From Leuconostoc citreum (lineage in GTDB: Bacteria; Bacillota; Bacilli; Lactobacillales; Lactobacillaceae), in the NCBI RefSeq assembly GCF_004354555.1, contig NZ_PUFH01000004.1:434001-498000 (forward strand): a stretch of 64,000 bases of DNA, read 5' to 3'. The notes under the pieces are model-generated. The model saw only the letters and a list, made by a program, of their open reading frames with translations. It had not been told where the DNA came from and made no database searches. Each line of letters opens with the position of its first letter. Within the stretch, counting starts at the first letter, position 1. The translations under genes were made by a program, and so were the position numbers. This document shows positions 28,450 through 38,633 of the stretch, one piece after another.

Positions 28450-29028
28450 ATGGAATGGGAACGTTTTTTTGTTCCGTATCAACAGGCGGTAACAGAGCTG
28501 AAAGTTAAGTTACGTGGTTTACGTGACCAGTACGAAAAAGAGGGGAAAAACTCTCCGATTGAATTCGTGACAGGTCGAGTAAAATCAAAGTCATCGATTG
28601 AAGAAAAAATAGTACGTCGTCATCTAGAGGAATCGCGTTTAGCATTAGATTTGCAAGACATTGCTGGGGTACGTATTATGACGAAGTACGTAGAGGACGT
28701 TTACACTGTTGTTGAATTGTTACGTGATCGCACAGATTTTCAGATTCTTGAAGAGCGTGATTATGTCATGAATGCCAAGCCTTCTGGATATCGTTCGTAC
28801 CATATTGTAATTGAATACCCCGTACAAATGTATGGCGGGGAAAAGAAAGTATTAGCTGAGATACAAGTGCGTACAATCGCTATGAATGTTTGGGCTACGA
28901 TTGAGCATGATTTACGTTACAAGCATGGCGATGAGTTACCAGCTGAAATGGCAGAACAACTGACTATTTTGGCAGAAGAAAACTTCGAATGGGATCAAAG
29001 AGTCAGTGAGATTCGGGCGACAGAATGA
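28450..29028 (+). CDS. relQ: Small alarmone synthetase RelQ (GTP pyrophosphokinase)
   Basis: 192 residues. It makes (p)ppGpp from ATP and GTP/GDP without a hydrolase domain. MEWERFFVPYQQA begins just like known RelQ proteins; SPIEFVTGRVKSKSSI, DIAGVRIM, PSGYRSYHIVIEY and EIQVRTIAMNVWATIEHDL are the synthetase motifs. I chose ATG 28450, behind AAAGAGG; the frame stays open to 28363, but that stretch is the hairpin leader. Overlaps nadK by 4 bases. Confidence 0.92.
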   Translation: MEWERFFVPYQQAVTELKVKLRGLRDQYEKEGKNSPIEFVTGRVKSKSSIEEKIVRRHLEESRLALDLQDIAGVRIMTKYVEDVYTVVELLRDRTDFQILEERDYVMNAKPSGYRSYHIVIEYPVQMYGGEKKVLAEIQVRTIAMNVWATIEHDLRYKHGDELPAEMAEQLTILAEENFEWDQRVSEIRATE

Positions 29029-29822
29029 AGATAGCAATTTTTAATAATGATGCTAAAAATTCACAGATGATTACGCAATCGTTAGTTGCTTCACTTGAGA
29101 AAAATGGGCTAACCATTGATAATCAGCATCCAGATATTGTCATTACTGTTGGGGGTGATGGCACGTTGCTGGGTGCTTTTCAGCATTACGTCGATCAGAT
29201 TGATACAATCCGTTTTGTTGGCTTACATACAGGCCATCTGGGATTTTATACCGATTGGTTGAGCACCGAGCTTGCCAATCTGGTGAGCAGCTTAACGCAT
29301 GACAATGGTCAGCGTGTAAGCTATCCCTTGTTAGACATGACGGTTGTTCATGAAAGCGGTGAGCAGTATCATTTTTTGGCGCTTAATGAAGCCGCAATTA
29401 AGCAACCGGTCGGTACATTAGTTGCTGATATATACTTAGGTGGTCAATTATTCGAACGCTTTAGGGGTGATGGCATTGCCGTTGCTACGCCGACCGGCTC
29501 AACAGCTTACAATAAAGCTAATGGTGGCGCTGTATTACATCCAAAATTATCAGCAATCCAAATGTCAGAGATTGCTTCGATTAATAATCGTGTGTTTAGG
29601 ACATTGGGGTCGCCATTAGTCGTTCCCAAAGGTGAAGAAATTATCGTCAAGCCAAAAAGTAATCATTTTTTGGTGATGTATGATCAATCTGAAATCAAAG
29701 GCCGACATATTAATGAGCTGCGTTTTCGTGTCGCTGATAAACAAGTGCATTTTGCGGCATATCGACATGTCGATTTTTGGCAACGTGTCCATCGGGCGTT
29801 TATTAATGATATTGAGTCATAA
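29025..29822 (+). CDS. nadK: NAD kinase
   Basis: 265 residues. GGDGTLLGAF (43-52), GHLGFYTDW, LNEAAIK and GDGIAVATPTGSTAYN are the ATP and NAD sites. It makes NADP from NAD. The ATG overlaps the relQ stop (ATGA), so translation is coupled. relQ-nadK-rluD is a conserved Firmicutes order. Confidence 0.95.
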   Translation: MKIAIFNNDAKNSQMITQSLVASLEKNGLTIDNQHPDIVITVGGDGTLLGAFQHYVDQIDTIRFVGLHTGHLGFYTDWLSTELANLVSSLTHDNGQRVSYPLLDMTVVHESGEQYHFLALNEAAIKQPVGTLVADIYLGGQLFERFRGDGIAVATPTGSTAYNKANGGAVLHPKLSAIQMSEIASINNRVFRTLGSPLVVPKGEEIIVKPKSNHFLVMYDQSEIKGRHINELRFRVADKQVHFAAYRHVDFWQRVHRAFINDIES

Positions 29823-29851
29823 CAATATTTTATATTTATTGAGAGGAATAT

Positions 29852-29983
29852 ATGCACAAAACGGCTTTGTTTTGCTGCATTTACATAGTTAGTCATGCAA
29901 TTTACTTGGACATATTCAGGCACAGAACAACGAAAGGTGAGAACATTTTTACAAGCGCATGGGGTCTCACATCGTATGTTTAG
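29852..29983 (+). CDS. Possible 43-residue leader ORF overlapping rluD
   Basis: ATG 29852 sits 5 bases after GAGAGG (29841-29846), while rluD's own ATG has no ribosome site. The ORF runs 89 bases into rluD in another frame. It could set up coupled initiation, or be a chance ORF using a displaced site. Confidence 0.3.
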   Translation: MHKTALFCCIYIVSHAIYLDIFRHRTTKGENIFTSAWGLTSYV

Positions 29984-30797
29984 CCAAATGAAGCATAATG
30001 GTGGTGCCATTTTAAAAAATGGGCAACAGGTTTATACCTCGGATTATTTAGATCATGGGGATCAAGTGACGATAGTCATGCCAACTGAAAAAGGGAACGA
30101 TTTAGTTGTGCCTGATTATCGACCACTCGATATTATTTTTGAAAATGAGCATTGGTTAGTTGTCGATAAACCATATGGGGTAACAACTGTACCTGGCCAC
30201 GCTGACCGTCTACATACACTGGTTAATCAAGTGAAAGGTCACTTGGAAGAGATTAATGCCGAAGATTTAGTGCCTCACGTGGTGACAAGACTAGATAGAG
30301 ATACATCTGGTATTGTGCTATTGGCTAAACATCGCTTTGCGCACGCTGTTTTGGATCAACAATTACAGGATCACACAGTAGAAAAATTTTACTTAGCTTA
30401 TCCCAGTGGTATTCTTACCGAAGATCATGGTGACATTAATGCTCCGATTGGGCGTGTAGAAGGCGATTTTATTAAACGAGAAGTTCGTGATGATGGCAAA
30501 CCTTCACGTACCGAATATTGGGTCGAACGCCGTTATGATGAAAATGGCGAGCAGCCAATGACGCGTGTGAAAGTGCAATTACATACGGGGCGCACACATC
30601 AAATCCGCGTCCATTTTAAAAACATTGGCCACCCACTGGTTGGCGATGATTTATACGGCGGCCCATTGTGGCATGGCTTAAAAAGACAAGCATTACATGC
30701 TTATCACATGCGTTTTTACGACCCATTCATTGAGGATTACCGTGAATTTAATACAAAGTTACCAGAGGATTTAAAAGGGTTGCGTGATTTGATTTAA
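29895..30797 (+). CDS. rluD: RluA/RluD-family pseudouridine synthase
   Basis: 300 residues. An S4-like N-terminus (VRTFLQAHGVSHRMF) precedes the catalytic domain, with HVVTRLDRDTSGIVLLAK (catalytic D134), and the late LHTGRTHQIRVHF. It isomerises uridines in rRNA or tRNA; the exact sites are unknown for this YjbO-like member. A stop lies 3 codons before ATG 29895, so the start is fixed although no ribosome site precedes it. Probably in the relQ-nadK operon. Confidence 0.9.
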   Translation: MQFTWTYSGTEQRKVRTFLQAHGVSHRMFSQMKHNGGAILKNGQQVYTSDYLDHGDQVTIVMPTEKGNDLVVPDYRPLDIIFENEHWLVVDKPYGVTTVPGHADRLHTLVNQVKGHLEEINAEDLVPHVVTRLDRDTSGIVLLAKHRFAHAVLDQQLQDHTVEKFYLAYPSGILTEDHGDINAPIGRVEGDFIKREVRDDGKPSRTEYWVERRYDENGEQPMTRVKVQLHTGRTHQIRVHFKNIGHPLVGDDLYGGPLWHGLKRQALHAYHMRFYDPFIEDYREFNTKLPEDLKGLRDLI

Positions 30798-30835
30798 ACG
30801 ATAATAAGCATAATAGCAGGAGGTGTACGGTTAAT

Positions 30836-32200
30836 ATGACTGAGCAAATTGAAGAATTAAACCAGACAATTCAGCACCTTTCAGACTTAATTCAGTCTGG
30901 ACAAGACAATACATTTATCGATAGTTTTGAAGCACTACATGAGTATGAAATGGCACAAGCGTATGCTGGTTTGCCAGAACAATTTCGTAGTGTTGCCTGG
31001 CGGTTACTTTCTGATGATATCCTAGCCAGCGTTTTTGACAATCTGGATGTTGATGAGGTTGACATCGTTGCGTTACTGAAAGAAATGCCACCAAGACGCG
31101 GTGCTCGTATTTTGCAAGAAATGTACGCCGATAATGCGGCCGACGTGTTACAAGAAATGCCACCGCGGCTAGTTGCAACCTATCTTAGTCTGATGCCAAA
31201 ATCAGAAGCCGATGAAGTGCGCCAACTCATTAATTATGATGAGCAAACTGCCGGTTCGTTAATGTCGACAGAATATTTAGCTGTTGAAGAAAATTTACAT
31301 GTTGACGATGTGATGCATTTGGTTAAAAAGCAAGCACTGGAAGCGGAATCAATTAGTTATGTTTACGTGCTCGATAAGCAAGAACATTTGATGGGTGTTA
31401 TTTCTTTACGAGATTTGCTGACCCATGCTGATGATTTACCAGTGATTAATATTACCAATGAGCGTATCATTAGTGTTAAAGCTGGTGATGATCAGGCAGA
31501 TGTTGCACAAATTGTGGCTAATTATAACTTCCTTTCTATTCCTGTTACCGATGATAATAATCGTTTGTTAGGTGTTATTACAGTTGATGATATTGTTGAT
31601 GTTATTGACGAAGAGGCCGTCGAAGATTACTCTGGTTTGGCGGCCGTTAACGTCAGTCAAATTAACGATACGCCTTGGCACTCTGCTGCTAAGCGTATTC
31701 CTTGGCTAATTGCATTATTGTTATTAGGTATGACAACCGCAACTTTAATTAGCTCTTACGATGGCTTAGTGAGGCGTGCTTCAATCTTAGCTGCTTTTAT
31801 TTCTTTAATTACTGGAACAGCTGGAAATGCTGGGACACAAGCCTTAGCCTTAGCGGTGCGTCGTATTGCCGTGGGCAGTGATAAAAATGGCTTAAGAGAT
31901 TTCTTTAGCGAAGTTATTGCTGGCATTTTGGTGGGTATCGCTACTGGTTTGTCAGTGTTTATAGTGGTCGCGCTATGGAAACAAAATGTTGTCTTAGGCT
32001 TTGCTGTAGGATTAGCAATGACAATTGCTATTATTGTTGCCAATCTAGCAGGTTATCTCATTCCTGTTGTGATTGATAAAATTGGCTTTGACCCAGCAGT
32101 GGCGAGTGGGCCTTTTATCACCACATTATCCGATTTAACCTCTGTGCTAATTTACTTTAATGTCGCACAACTGTTTATTACACATTTCATTGGTGGTTAG
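30836..32200 (+). CDS. mgtE: Magnesium transporter MgtE
   Basis: 454 residues. The N-domain is rich in repeats around LLKEMPPRRGARIL and LQEMPPRLVATYL; two CBS domains lie at about 130-250; five membrane segments follow, with TGTAGNAGTQALALAVR and DPAVASGPFITTLSD forming the pore. Mg2+ bound to the N and CBS domains closes the channel. Strong AGGAGG 12 bases before ATG. The position after rluD is common in lactic acid bacteria. Confidence 0.95.
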   Translation: MTEQIEELNQTIQHLSDLIQSGQDNTFIDSFEALHEYEMAQAYAGLPEQFRSVAWRLLSDDILASVFDNLDVDEVDIVALLKEMPPRRGARILQEMYADNAADVLQEMPPRLVATYLSLMPKSEADEVRQLINYDEQTAGSLMSTEYLAVEENLHVDDVMHLVKKQALEAESISYVYVLDKQEHLMGVISLRDLLTHADDLPVINITNERIISVKAGDDQADVAQIVANYNFLSIPVTDDNNRLLGVITVDDIVDVIDEEAVEDYSGLAAVNVSQINDTPWHSAAKRIPWLIALLLLGMTTATLISSYDGLVRRASILAAFISLITGTAGNAGTQALALAVRRIAVGSDKNGLRDFFSEVIAGILVGIATGLSVFIVVALWKQNVVLGFAVGLAMTIAIIVANLAGYLIPVVIDKIGFDPAVASGPFITTLSDLTSVLIYFNVAQLFITHFIGG

Positions 32201-32261
32201 GGTTACAATGATTACCTTTTGCTAATTTTTTTAGAAGTCGTTTAATTAAGGAGTAAGTGTC

Positions 32262-33242
32262 ATGACACGTGAATCATTACATCGACAGGGTAAACAAAAT
32301 GGCCGCAAAAAAAGCCATACAGTTCGTCGTATCATTTTAATTATTGTTGGCCTATTGTTGCTGTCTGGTGTTGCTGTAGGTGCGGTAACCTATTATAAAA
32401 TGAATCGCACAATTAGTAAGATGCAGAAACCTTCTGCAACAACGAAAAAAGCTGATCAAGTCACTGCAAGCAAAGCGCCAGTATCATACTTATTGCTGGG
32501 TACTGATACTGGTGAGCTAGGCCGTGATTATAAAGGCCGCACAGATACTATGATGGTTATGACAGTTAATCCATCGAAACAAACGACGACAATGACATCA
32601 ATTGCGCGTGATACCTTAGTCACTGTCAATGGCCAACAAATGAAAATTAATGCGGCTTATGCCTATGGTAATGCTGATTCAGCGTTATCTGCTGTTGAAA
32701 ATTTATTGAACATTAAAATCAATGGTGGCTATTTCCTGGTTAATATGGCAGGCATGATTAAAATGGTTGATGCCGTTGGCGGTGTTGATGTGATATCACC
32801 ATTAACATTTACAACTGAAGGGGATGACACGCAAGCTGACTCTAAAAAGCAATATTCGTTTGTTGCTGGTCAAAGCTACCACATGGACGGCAACGAGGCG
32901 TTGGCTTTTTCAAGGATGCGACACGAAGATCCAGATGGTGATTATGGTCGTCAAAGAAGACAACAATTAATCATTCAAGCAGTCCTCAAGCATGCGGCAA
33001 GTGTTGGATCACTGTTTAATGATACGTTGTTAAACATGTTATCTAATAATATTCAAACTGATGTGTCTAGCAGTTCTATGAGAAATTTGGCGTTTAACTA
33101 TCGTTCAGCGTTATCTCATGTTAAGCAAGATCAGCTGCATGGTACAACACAAAGCATGGGGGATTTAGGTGCGGTTGAGGTTATGACGCCAACTGAAATT
33201 GATCGTGTCCACCGTGCCATAACTGAACAAATGACGAAATAA
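32262..33242 (+). CDS. LytR-CpsA-Psr family wall-polymer ligase
   Basis: 326 residues. A basic N-terminus is followed by one membrane helix (about 25-47), then an extracellular LCP domain: LLLGTDTGE, GRTDTMMVM, TSIARDTLV, and FSRMRHEDPDGDYGRQRRQQ. These are the pyrophosphate and arginine sites. Such enzymes attach teichoic acid or polysaccharide to peptidoglycan. Start behind AAGGAG. Single gene with its own terminator. Confidence 0.92.
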   Translation: MTRESLHRQGKQNGRKKSHTVRRIILIIVGLLLLSGVAVGAVTYYKMNRTISKMQKPSATTKKADQVTASKAPVSYLLLGTDTGELGRDYKGRTDTMMVMTVNPSKQTTTMTSIARDTLVTVNGQQMKINAAYAYGNADSALSAVENLLNIKINGGYFLVNMAGMIKMVDAVGGVDVISPLTFTTEGDDTQADSKKQYSFVAGQSYHMDGNEALAFSRMRHEDPDGDYGRQRRQQLIIQAVLKHAASVGSLFNDTLLNMLSNNIQTDVSSSSMRNLAFNYRSALSHVKQDQLHGTTQSMGDLGAVEVMTPTEIDRVHRAITEQMTK

Positions 33243-33273
33243 AAAAGCAGATTAAGGTTATCTGCTTTTTTTA
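33241..33273 (+). terminator. Terminator after the LCP gene
   Basis: AAAAAGCAGAT, loop TAAGGTT, ATCTGCTTTTTTT. Confidence 0.9.
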
Positions 33274-33396
33274 TTGCAAAAATATACATTTTTATCGCTG
33301 TTATTCAGCCTTAAAGTGTATATAATCAGTAAATGGTTGAATAAAAAAACGGTGGGCGGTATTATTAATGCATACATAAACACGGAGGTCACTAAC

Positions 33397-34629
33397 ATGA
33401 CAGAAAAATTAGTATTAGCTTATTCAGGTGGTTTGGATACTTCAGTTGCTATTCCTTGGTTAAAAGAAAAAGGATACGATGTTATTGCAGTGGTCTTAAA
33501 CGTCGGACAACATGGCAAAGATATGGTTGCTATCCAGGAAAAAGCACTTAAAGTTGGCGCTAGCCAGTCTATCGTTATTGACGCACAAGCTGAATTTGCA
33601 GACCAATATGTTGCACCAGTGATTAAAGCCAATATGTTATATGAGGGCGAATATCCAATGGTTTCAGCTCTCTCACGACCTTTAATTATTAAAAAATTAG
33701 TGGATATCGCACACGAAAATGAAGCAGTTGCTATTGCACATGGCTCAACAGGACACGGTAATGATCAGGTTCGGTTTGAAGCAGCAATCCATGCTTTGGA
33801 CCCAGATATGAAAATTGAAGCACCTATTCGTGATTTTCAATGGTCTCGAGAAGAAGAAATTGAATATGCTCAGCAACATGATGTGCCTGTACCAATTAAT
33901 TTAGAGTCACCATACTCAATAGATGAAAACCTATGGGGACGTGCTAATGAAGCGGGTATTTTGGAAAATCCTTGGCATCAGGCACCCGAGGATGCTTATG
34001 CTTTAACGACAGCAATTGAAAATACACCTGATATACCAGAATTTGTTGACGTCACATTTACTGCTGGCATTCCAACAGCATTAGATGGTAATGAAATGCC
34101 ATTAGCCGATTTAATTATTAAACTCAATATCATGGCAGGCACGCATGGTATTGGGCGTATTGATCATATTGAAAATCGTTTGGTTGGTATTAAATCACGT
34201 GAGATTTATGAAGCACCGGCAGCAGCTGTTTTGATGACAGCACATAAAGATCTCGAAGATTTGACATTGGAACGCGATGTGGCTCACTTTAAGCCAATGG
34301 TGGAACAACAACTTGCTAATTTAGTTTATGAAGCTAAATGGGTATCACCGCTATTTGATAGTCTTATGGCTTTCGTTGATGAGACACAGAAAAATGTAAA
34401 CGGTGTTGTGAAGATGAAGTTATTCAAGGGAAGTGCCATTGCTGTCGCACGTCAATCAGAGCATAATTCACTTTATGATGAGGATTTAGCAACATATACC
34501 AGTGCCTCATCCTTCGATCAAGCCGCGGCAGTTGGCTTCATCAAATTATGGACATTGAGTAACACGGTGTACGAACAAGTGAATCATGTTCACAGTCAAA
34601 AGCCCAGTCAATTGAAGCTTAAAAATTAA
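33397..34629 (+). CDS. argG: Argininosuccinate synthase
   Basis: 410 residues. ATP-binding [11 protein letters not shown] starts at residue 8; [13 protein letters not shown] and [12 protein letters not shown] are family stretches. It condenses citrulline and aspartate. ATG 33397 sits behind GGAGG; the open frame from 33274 covers the promoter region, where TATAAT occurs near 33320, and is not expected to be translated. First of argG-argH-argF. Confidence 0.95.
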   Translation: MTEKLVLAYSGGLDTSVAIPWLKEKGYDVIAVVLNVGQHGKDMVAIQEKALKVGASQSIVIDAQAEFADQYVAPVIKANMLYEGEYPMVSALSRPLIIKKLVDIAHENEAVAIAHGSTGHGNDQVRFEAAIHALDPDMKIEAPIRDFQWSREEEIEYAQQHDVPVPINLESPYSIDENLWGRANEAGILENPWHQAPEDAYALTTAIENTPDIPEFVDVTFTAGIPTALDGNEMPLADLIIKLNIMAGTHGIGRIDHIENRLVGIKSREIYEAPAAAVLMTAHKDLEDLTLERDVAHFKPMVEQQLANLVYEAKWVSPLFDSLMAFVDETQKNVNGVVKMKLFKGSAIAVARQSEHNSLYDEDLATYTSASSFDQAAAVGFIKLWTLSNTVYEQVNHVHSQKPSQLKLKN

Positions 34630-34632
34630 AAA

Positions 34633-34650
34633 AGATGGCGAAAGCCATCG
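34633..34650 (+). other. Short hairpin between argG and argH
   Basis: GATGGC, loop GAAA, GCCATC: a stable GNRA-loop stem without T run. It may stabilise mRNA ends or set relative expression of argG and argH. Confidence 0.45.
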
Positions 34651-34674
34651 TACATAAATAGGGAAAGGATTATA

Positions 34675-34749
34675 TTGTTTATTGGCAAAACAATATTGTT
34701 AAAATGTTATGACAACAACAAAACTATGGGGTGGCCGCTTCACTGCTAA
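34675..34749 (+). CDS. Possible 24-residue leader ORF overlapping the argH start
   Basis: TTG 34675 lies 5 bases after AAAGGA (34664-34669), the only ribosome site before argH. It runs out of frame 40 bases into argH. argH ATG 34709 itself is preceded by AAAATGTT with no site. Confidence 0.35.
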   Translation: MFIGKTILLKCYDNNKTMGWPLHC

Positions 34750-36097
34750 GGCGGCAGAATGGGTCGATGAGTTTGGTGCATCAATTCATTTTGATGAGCA
34801 AATGGCAGCCGAAGATATCGAGGGTTCAATTGCCCATGCTAAAATGCTTGGTAAGCAACAAATTATTTCAGAATCTGAGTCAGCAGAAATTGTTGCTGGA
34901 TTGGTGGCCTTAAAAAAAGAGTTAGATGATGGCATGCTAGCATTTGATGTTAAAAATGAAGACATTCATATGAATATAGAAGTGCTGTTAACACAAAAAA
35001 TTGGGGCGGTAGCAGGTAAATTACACACAGCACGTTCACGAAATGATCAAGTTGCAACAGATTTTCATTTGTGGGTGAAACATCGCTTGCCACATGTATT
35101 GGATGCGTTAACTGAATTACAAGAAACTCTGTTACAGCTAGCAACACAACATGCTGGAACAATTATGTCAGGCTATACACATTTACAACATGCGCAACCA
35201 ATTACTTATGGTCATTATCTTTTAGCGTATTGTGAGATGTTTCAACGTGATTATGATCGTTTTGAGTTTAACCAAAAGCATACCGACATGTTGCCACTCG
35301 GAGCAGCAGCTTTAGCTGGCACAACGTTTCCAATCGATCGTGAGTTTGTTGCAGAGCAGTTAGGTTTTAATGATATCTACCATAACTCATTAGATGCCGT
35401 GTCTGATCGTGATTTTGCATTAGAATTTTTATCTAATGCGGCCATGCTGATGATGCACTTATCTCGTATGGCAGAAGAATTGATTTTATGGTCAACGTAT
35501 GAATTCAATTATATCGAATTGTCTGATGATTTTTCGACAGGATCATCGATTATGCCACAAAAAAAGAACGCAGACTTTGCAGAATTAGTGCGTGGTAAAA
35601 CAGGGCGCACGTATGGTGCATTAATGGCACTTTTGACAACGATGAAAGCACTTCCTTTAGCATACAATAAAGACATGCAGGAAGATAAAGAACAAGTCTT
35701 TGATGTGATGGATACTGTGCTGGCTGCGATTAAAATTTTTACGGGTATGTTGAGTGAAATAACAGTGCATAAAGAACGCATGTTAGCTAGTACGCAAGAT
35801 GATTTTTCTAATGCCACCGAACTAGCTGATTATTTAGCAACAAAGGGTGTTCCTTTTCGTGAAGCACACGCGATTGTCGGGCAATTAGTGTTGACTGGTA
35901 TTCAAACCCATACGCCTCTTCAGAACATGGCTTTAGCTGATTTACAGGCAGCGGCACCGCAGATTGAAGCTGATATTTATCTTGTGTTGCAATCAGAAAC
36001 AGCTGTCAATCGACGTACTTCAATTGGTGGTACTGCTGTAGCGAACGTACAAAAAGAAATTGCACGTCAGTATAAAAATTTGGAGGCGCGTCAATGA
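34709..36097 (+). CDS. argH: Argininosuccinate lyase
   Basis: 462 residues. The N-terminus [19 protein letters not shown], and the catalytic loop [12 protein letters not shown] are diagnostic. It cleaves argininosuccinate to arginine and fumarate. The gap to argG is 79 bases with a hairpin and a displaced ribosome site. Overlaps argF by 4 bases (ATGA). Confidence 0.95.
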   Translation: MTTTKLWGGRFTAKAAEWVDEFGASIHFDEQMAAEDIEGSIAHAKMLGKQQIISESESAEIVAGLVALKKELDDGMLAFDVKNEDIHMNIEVLLTQKIGAVAGKLHTARSRNDQVATDFHLWVKHRLPHVLDALTELQETLLQLATQHAGTIMSGYTHLQHAQPITYGHYLLAYCEMFQRDYDRFEFNQKHTDMLPLGAAALAGTTFPIDREFVAEQLGFNDIYHNSLDAVSDRDFALEFLSNAAMLMMHLSRMAEELILWSTYEFNYIELSDDFSTGSSIMPQKKNADFAELVRGKTGRTYGALMALLTTMKALPLAYNKDMQEDKEQVFDVMDTVLAAIKIFTGMLSEITVHKERMLASTQDDFSNATELADYLATKGVPFREAHAIVGQLVLTGIQTHTPLQNMALADLQAAAPQIEADIYLVLQSETAVNRRTSIGGTAVANVQKEIARQYKNLEARQ

Positions 36098-37110
36098 GTT
36101 CACATTTTCAAGGGAAATCTTTTTTAAAAGAAATTGATTTTACCAAAATTGAGTTAGAAACCTTAATTGATTTAGCAGCACATTTTAAGTATCTCAAGCA
36201 ACAGCATATTCCTCACCAATATTTACAAGGAAAAAATATTGCGTTGTTATTTGAGAAAACCTCAACACGGACGCGTTCTAGTTTTACAGTGGCGGCAAAT
36301 GATTTAGGGGCACATGCTGAATTTTTAGGACAACATGATATTCAATTGGGTAAAAAAGAATCATTAGTAGATACGGCTAAAGTATTTGGTCGGATGTATG
36401 ATGGTATCGAGTATCGTGGCTTTTCTCAAAAAACTGTAGAAGATTTAGCGACGTATTCAGGGGTGCCGGTTTGGAATGGCTTAACCGATGCATGGCACCC
36501 CACACAGATGTTGGCCGATTTTCTAACAATTAAAGAGAAACTAGGTTCACTTGATGGTGTGACACTAGCATACATGGGCGACGGTCGCAATAACGTTGCA
36601 CATTCACTATTAGTTACGGGTGCTATTTTGGGTGTTAATATTCATATTGTAGCACCTAAGTCTTTACAACCGAATCGCGATGTACAAGATATAGCACAGC
36701 AGAAAGCAGCCGAATCTGGTGCAACATTGATGATAACCGATGATATCACAGCGGGTGTTGCTGGCGCTGATGTTTTGTATACAGATGTCTGGGCCTCAAT
36801 GGGCGAAGAATCAACTTTTGCAGAGCGCATTAAGTGCCTATTACCCTATCAAATTAATCAGGCATTGGTATCGGCAACAGGGAATCCTAACGTCATTGTA
36901 TTACATGATTTGCCAGCTTTTCATGATTTAAATACAACAGTTGCCCAGCAAATATATGAAAAATACGGTTTAACCGAAATGGAAATTACTGACGAAATAT
37001 TTAATGCACCCTTTGCTTATCAATTTGATCAGGCAGAAAATCGTTTGCATACGATTAAGGCTGTGATGGCAGCAACATTAGGTCATATGTTTTTACCGAT
37101 AGGATACTAA
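36094..37110 (+). CDS. argF: Ornithine carbamoyltransferase with an altered HCLP motif
   Basis: 338 residues. Carbamoyl-phosphate motif STRTR (57-61), HPTQ (135-138), and the ornithine loop DVWASMGE (231-238) are intact. The usual HCLPAFHD reads HDLPAFHD: the cysteine that contacts ornithine is D272 (GAT, 36907-36909). It would make citrulline from ornithine, feeding argG and argH next to it. The anabolic argF and catabolic arcB types cannot be separated by sequence alone; the neighbours suggest biosynthesis. Coupled to argH by ATGA. Confidence 0.85.
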   Translation: MSSHFQGKSFLKEIDFTKIELETLIDLAAHFKYLKQQHIPHQYLQGKNIALLFEKTSTRTRSSFTVAANDLGAHAEFLGQHDIQLGKKESLVDTAKVFGRMYDGIEYRGFSQKTVEDLATYSGVPVWNGLTDAWHPTQMLADFLTIKEKLGSLDGVTLAYMGDGRNNVAHSLLVTGAILGVNIHIVAPKSLQPNRDVQDIAQQKAAESGATLMITDDITAGVAGADVLYTDVWASMGEESTFAERIKCLLPYQINQALVSATGNPNVIVLHDLPAFHDLNTTVAQQIYEKYGLTEMEITDEIFNAPFAYQFDQAENRLHTIKAVMAATLGHMFLPIGY

Positions 37111-37142
37111 AAAAGTTCGCATTGCGAACTTTTTTAGTATCC
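37102..37142. terminator. Perfect 19-bp hairpin covering both convergent stop codons
   Basis: GGATACTAAAAAAGTTCGC (37102-37120), loop ATT, then the exact complement (37124-37142). It starts before the argF stop codon and ends on the last base of the minus-strand MFS stop. Six T on each strand make it bidirectional. Confidence 0.92.
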
Positions 37143-38485
37143 TAATTCTTTTTTTGGCGAACATGCAAGAAGACAAATAAAACAAGGGCACAGCTGATAA
37201 ATATTGCTAAATAACCAATACCTGTCTGCGCGCCAGTGAGTACGCCTTGGTGTGGTTGTTGGCGCATGGCTTGTCCCAAAATTTGGGCCACAATAGCAGT
37301 CGCTGCAGCGCCAACAAGTTGTTGCATCGTGTTTAATACCGCATTCCCATCAGCTGTTTCGTGGTTCTTAAGTGCACCTAACGTTAAAGTCATGAAGTTA
37401 GCATAAGCTAGACCAACGCCTACCATCATCAAAACGTGTAGACCAAGTAGGGACCAGAAATTAAGTAAGGGTAAGAATACAACAAAGCAAATGAGTGCGG
37501 TTGTTGAAAAGCACAAGCCAACAAAAACTGGCCAAAAACGACCGATACGATCTAACAAAGCACCAGCTATTGGTGCAAGCAGTGCGCCGATTAAAGCACC
37601 TGGAAACATAAACATACCAGCAACAGTCGCATTATGTTGCTGATATAACTGCAAATAATTTGGCAAGATAAACGACAAACCGAGTAAGATAGCTTGATAG
37701 ACTAGCATGCCATACATATAGGCATCGAAATACACATTACGAAAAAGCGTGAGATTAATCATTTTTTGTTTTTTGTTCACATGATAAAACATAAAGAGTG
37801 CTAGTAATCCGATAAAGTATAACGGTAGTGATTTCTGTTCAATGGCTAACAATCCAGTTGCCAAGCCGATTGAAAGGCAGACAAATGATCGCAAGGGAAA
37901 AGGCTCAGTTAGACGAACAGGCTCTTTAGGAATACTAAACATGCCAATAATGAGCGAGATAACTAACAAGATAACAAGTGACCAAAAAATAGCCCGCCAC
38001 CCAAAGCTGTTCAACAAAATGCCACCATAAGTTGGGCCAATGGCAGGTGCTAACGAAGTAATCATGCTGCCAATACCCATCATCATGCCGCGTGTTCTCA
38101 TTGGTGAGTGAGTCAGTATAATATGAAACATCAGTGGTAAAGCAATGCCAGTGCCAATGCCTTGTAAGACACGTCCAGCTAATAACCAAGTTAGTGTTGG
38201 TGAAAAAGCATCACAAATAATACCGACCAGAAACAAAATATTTGCCGTCATAAATAATGTACGTATTGAAAAATTACGAATTAAAAATGCTGAAATGGGT
38301 ATAATAACAGCAATTGCTAATAGGTAACCCGTAGTAATCCACTGCACAGCATTTGTCGTGACACTAAACTCAGTCATTAACTGTGGAAAAGTAACATTCA
38401 TAGCTGTCTCAATCAAGACACCACTGAAACTTAATATGCCAGAAGCAATCACTGCCGGCATAACATGCCAATTGTTTGTTCTCAT
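37142..38485 (-). CDS. MFS drug exporter, DHA2-like (EmrB/QacA type)
   Basis: 447 residues with about 13-14 membrane segments. VQWITTGYLLAIAVIIPISAFL and GRVLQGIGTGIALPLM (motif C-like surroundings), LAPAIGPTYGGIL, and a later VGLAYANFMTLTLGAL match proton-driven multidrug exporters. ATG 38485 lies behind AAGGAG. The 145-base gap to rqcH holds a promoter, a small hairpin and a terminator hairpin in series, suggesting control by attenuation. Substrate unknown. Confidence 0.85.
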   Translation of the reverse strand: MRTNNWHVMPAVIASGILSFSGVLIETAMNVTFPQLMTEFSVTTNAVQWITTGYLLAIAVIIPISAFLIRNFSIRTLFMTANILFLVGIICDAFSPTLTWLLAGRVLQGIGTGIALPLMFHIILTHSPMRTRGMMMGIGSMITSLAPAIGPTYGGILLNSFGWRAIFWSLVILLVISLIIGMFSIPKEPVRLTEPFPLRSFVCLSIGLATGLLAIEQKSLPLYFIGLLALFMFYHVNKKQKMINLTLFRNVYFDAYMYGMLVYQAILLGLSFILPNYLQLYQQHNATVAGMFMFPGALIGALLAPIAGALLDRIGRFWPVFVGLCFSTTALICFVVFLPLLNFWSLLGLHVLMMVGVGLAYANFMTLTLGALKNHETADGNAVLNTMQQLVGAAATAIVAQILGQAMRQQPHQGVLTGAQTGIGYLAIFISCALVLFVFLHVRQKKN

Positions 38486-38500
38486 GAATTAGCTCCTTAA

Positions 38501-38630
38501 AAAATAAAAAGAGGTGTGACATTATCTAAAAAGATAATGTCACGCCTCTTTTGTCGGCATGTGTTTTAACACATGCTATCTGTACGAAACAACAGTTTTA
38601 AATTTACCAGACAAATAGGTGATTTGTCAA
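38501..38630 (-). promoter_or_regulatory. Attenuator-like leader of the MFS exporter
   Basis: On the minus strand: TTGACA (38630-38625), 18 bases, TAAATT (38606-38601), then a 9-bp hairpin (GCATGTGTT/AACACATGC, 38576-38557), then a long terminator stem (38552-38532 with 38527-38506) and a T-rich tail, then AAGGAG and the ATG. A transcript from this promoter must pass the terminator to reach the exporter. The stem may alternatively just end rqcH transcripts. Confidence 0.55.
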
Positions 38631-38633
38631 GGG

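Noticed and set aside
33274-33396. 41-residue N-terminal extension of argG
   Set aside because: It covers the promoter area, has no ribosome site, and the family begins at [12 protein letters not shown].
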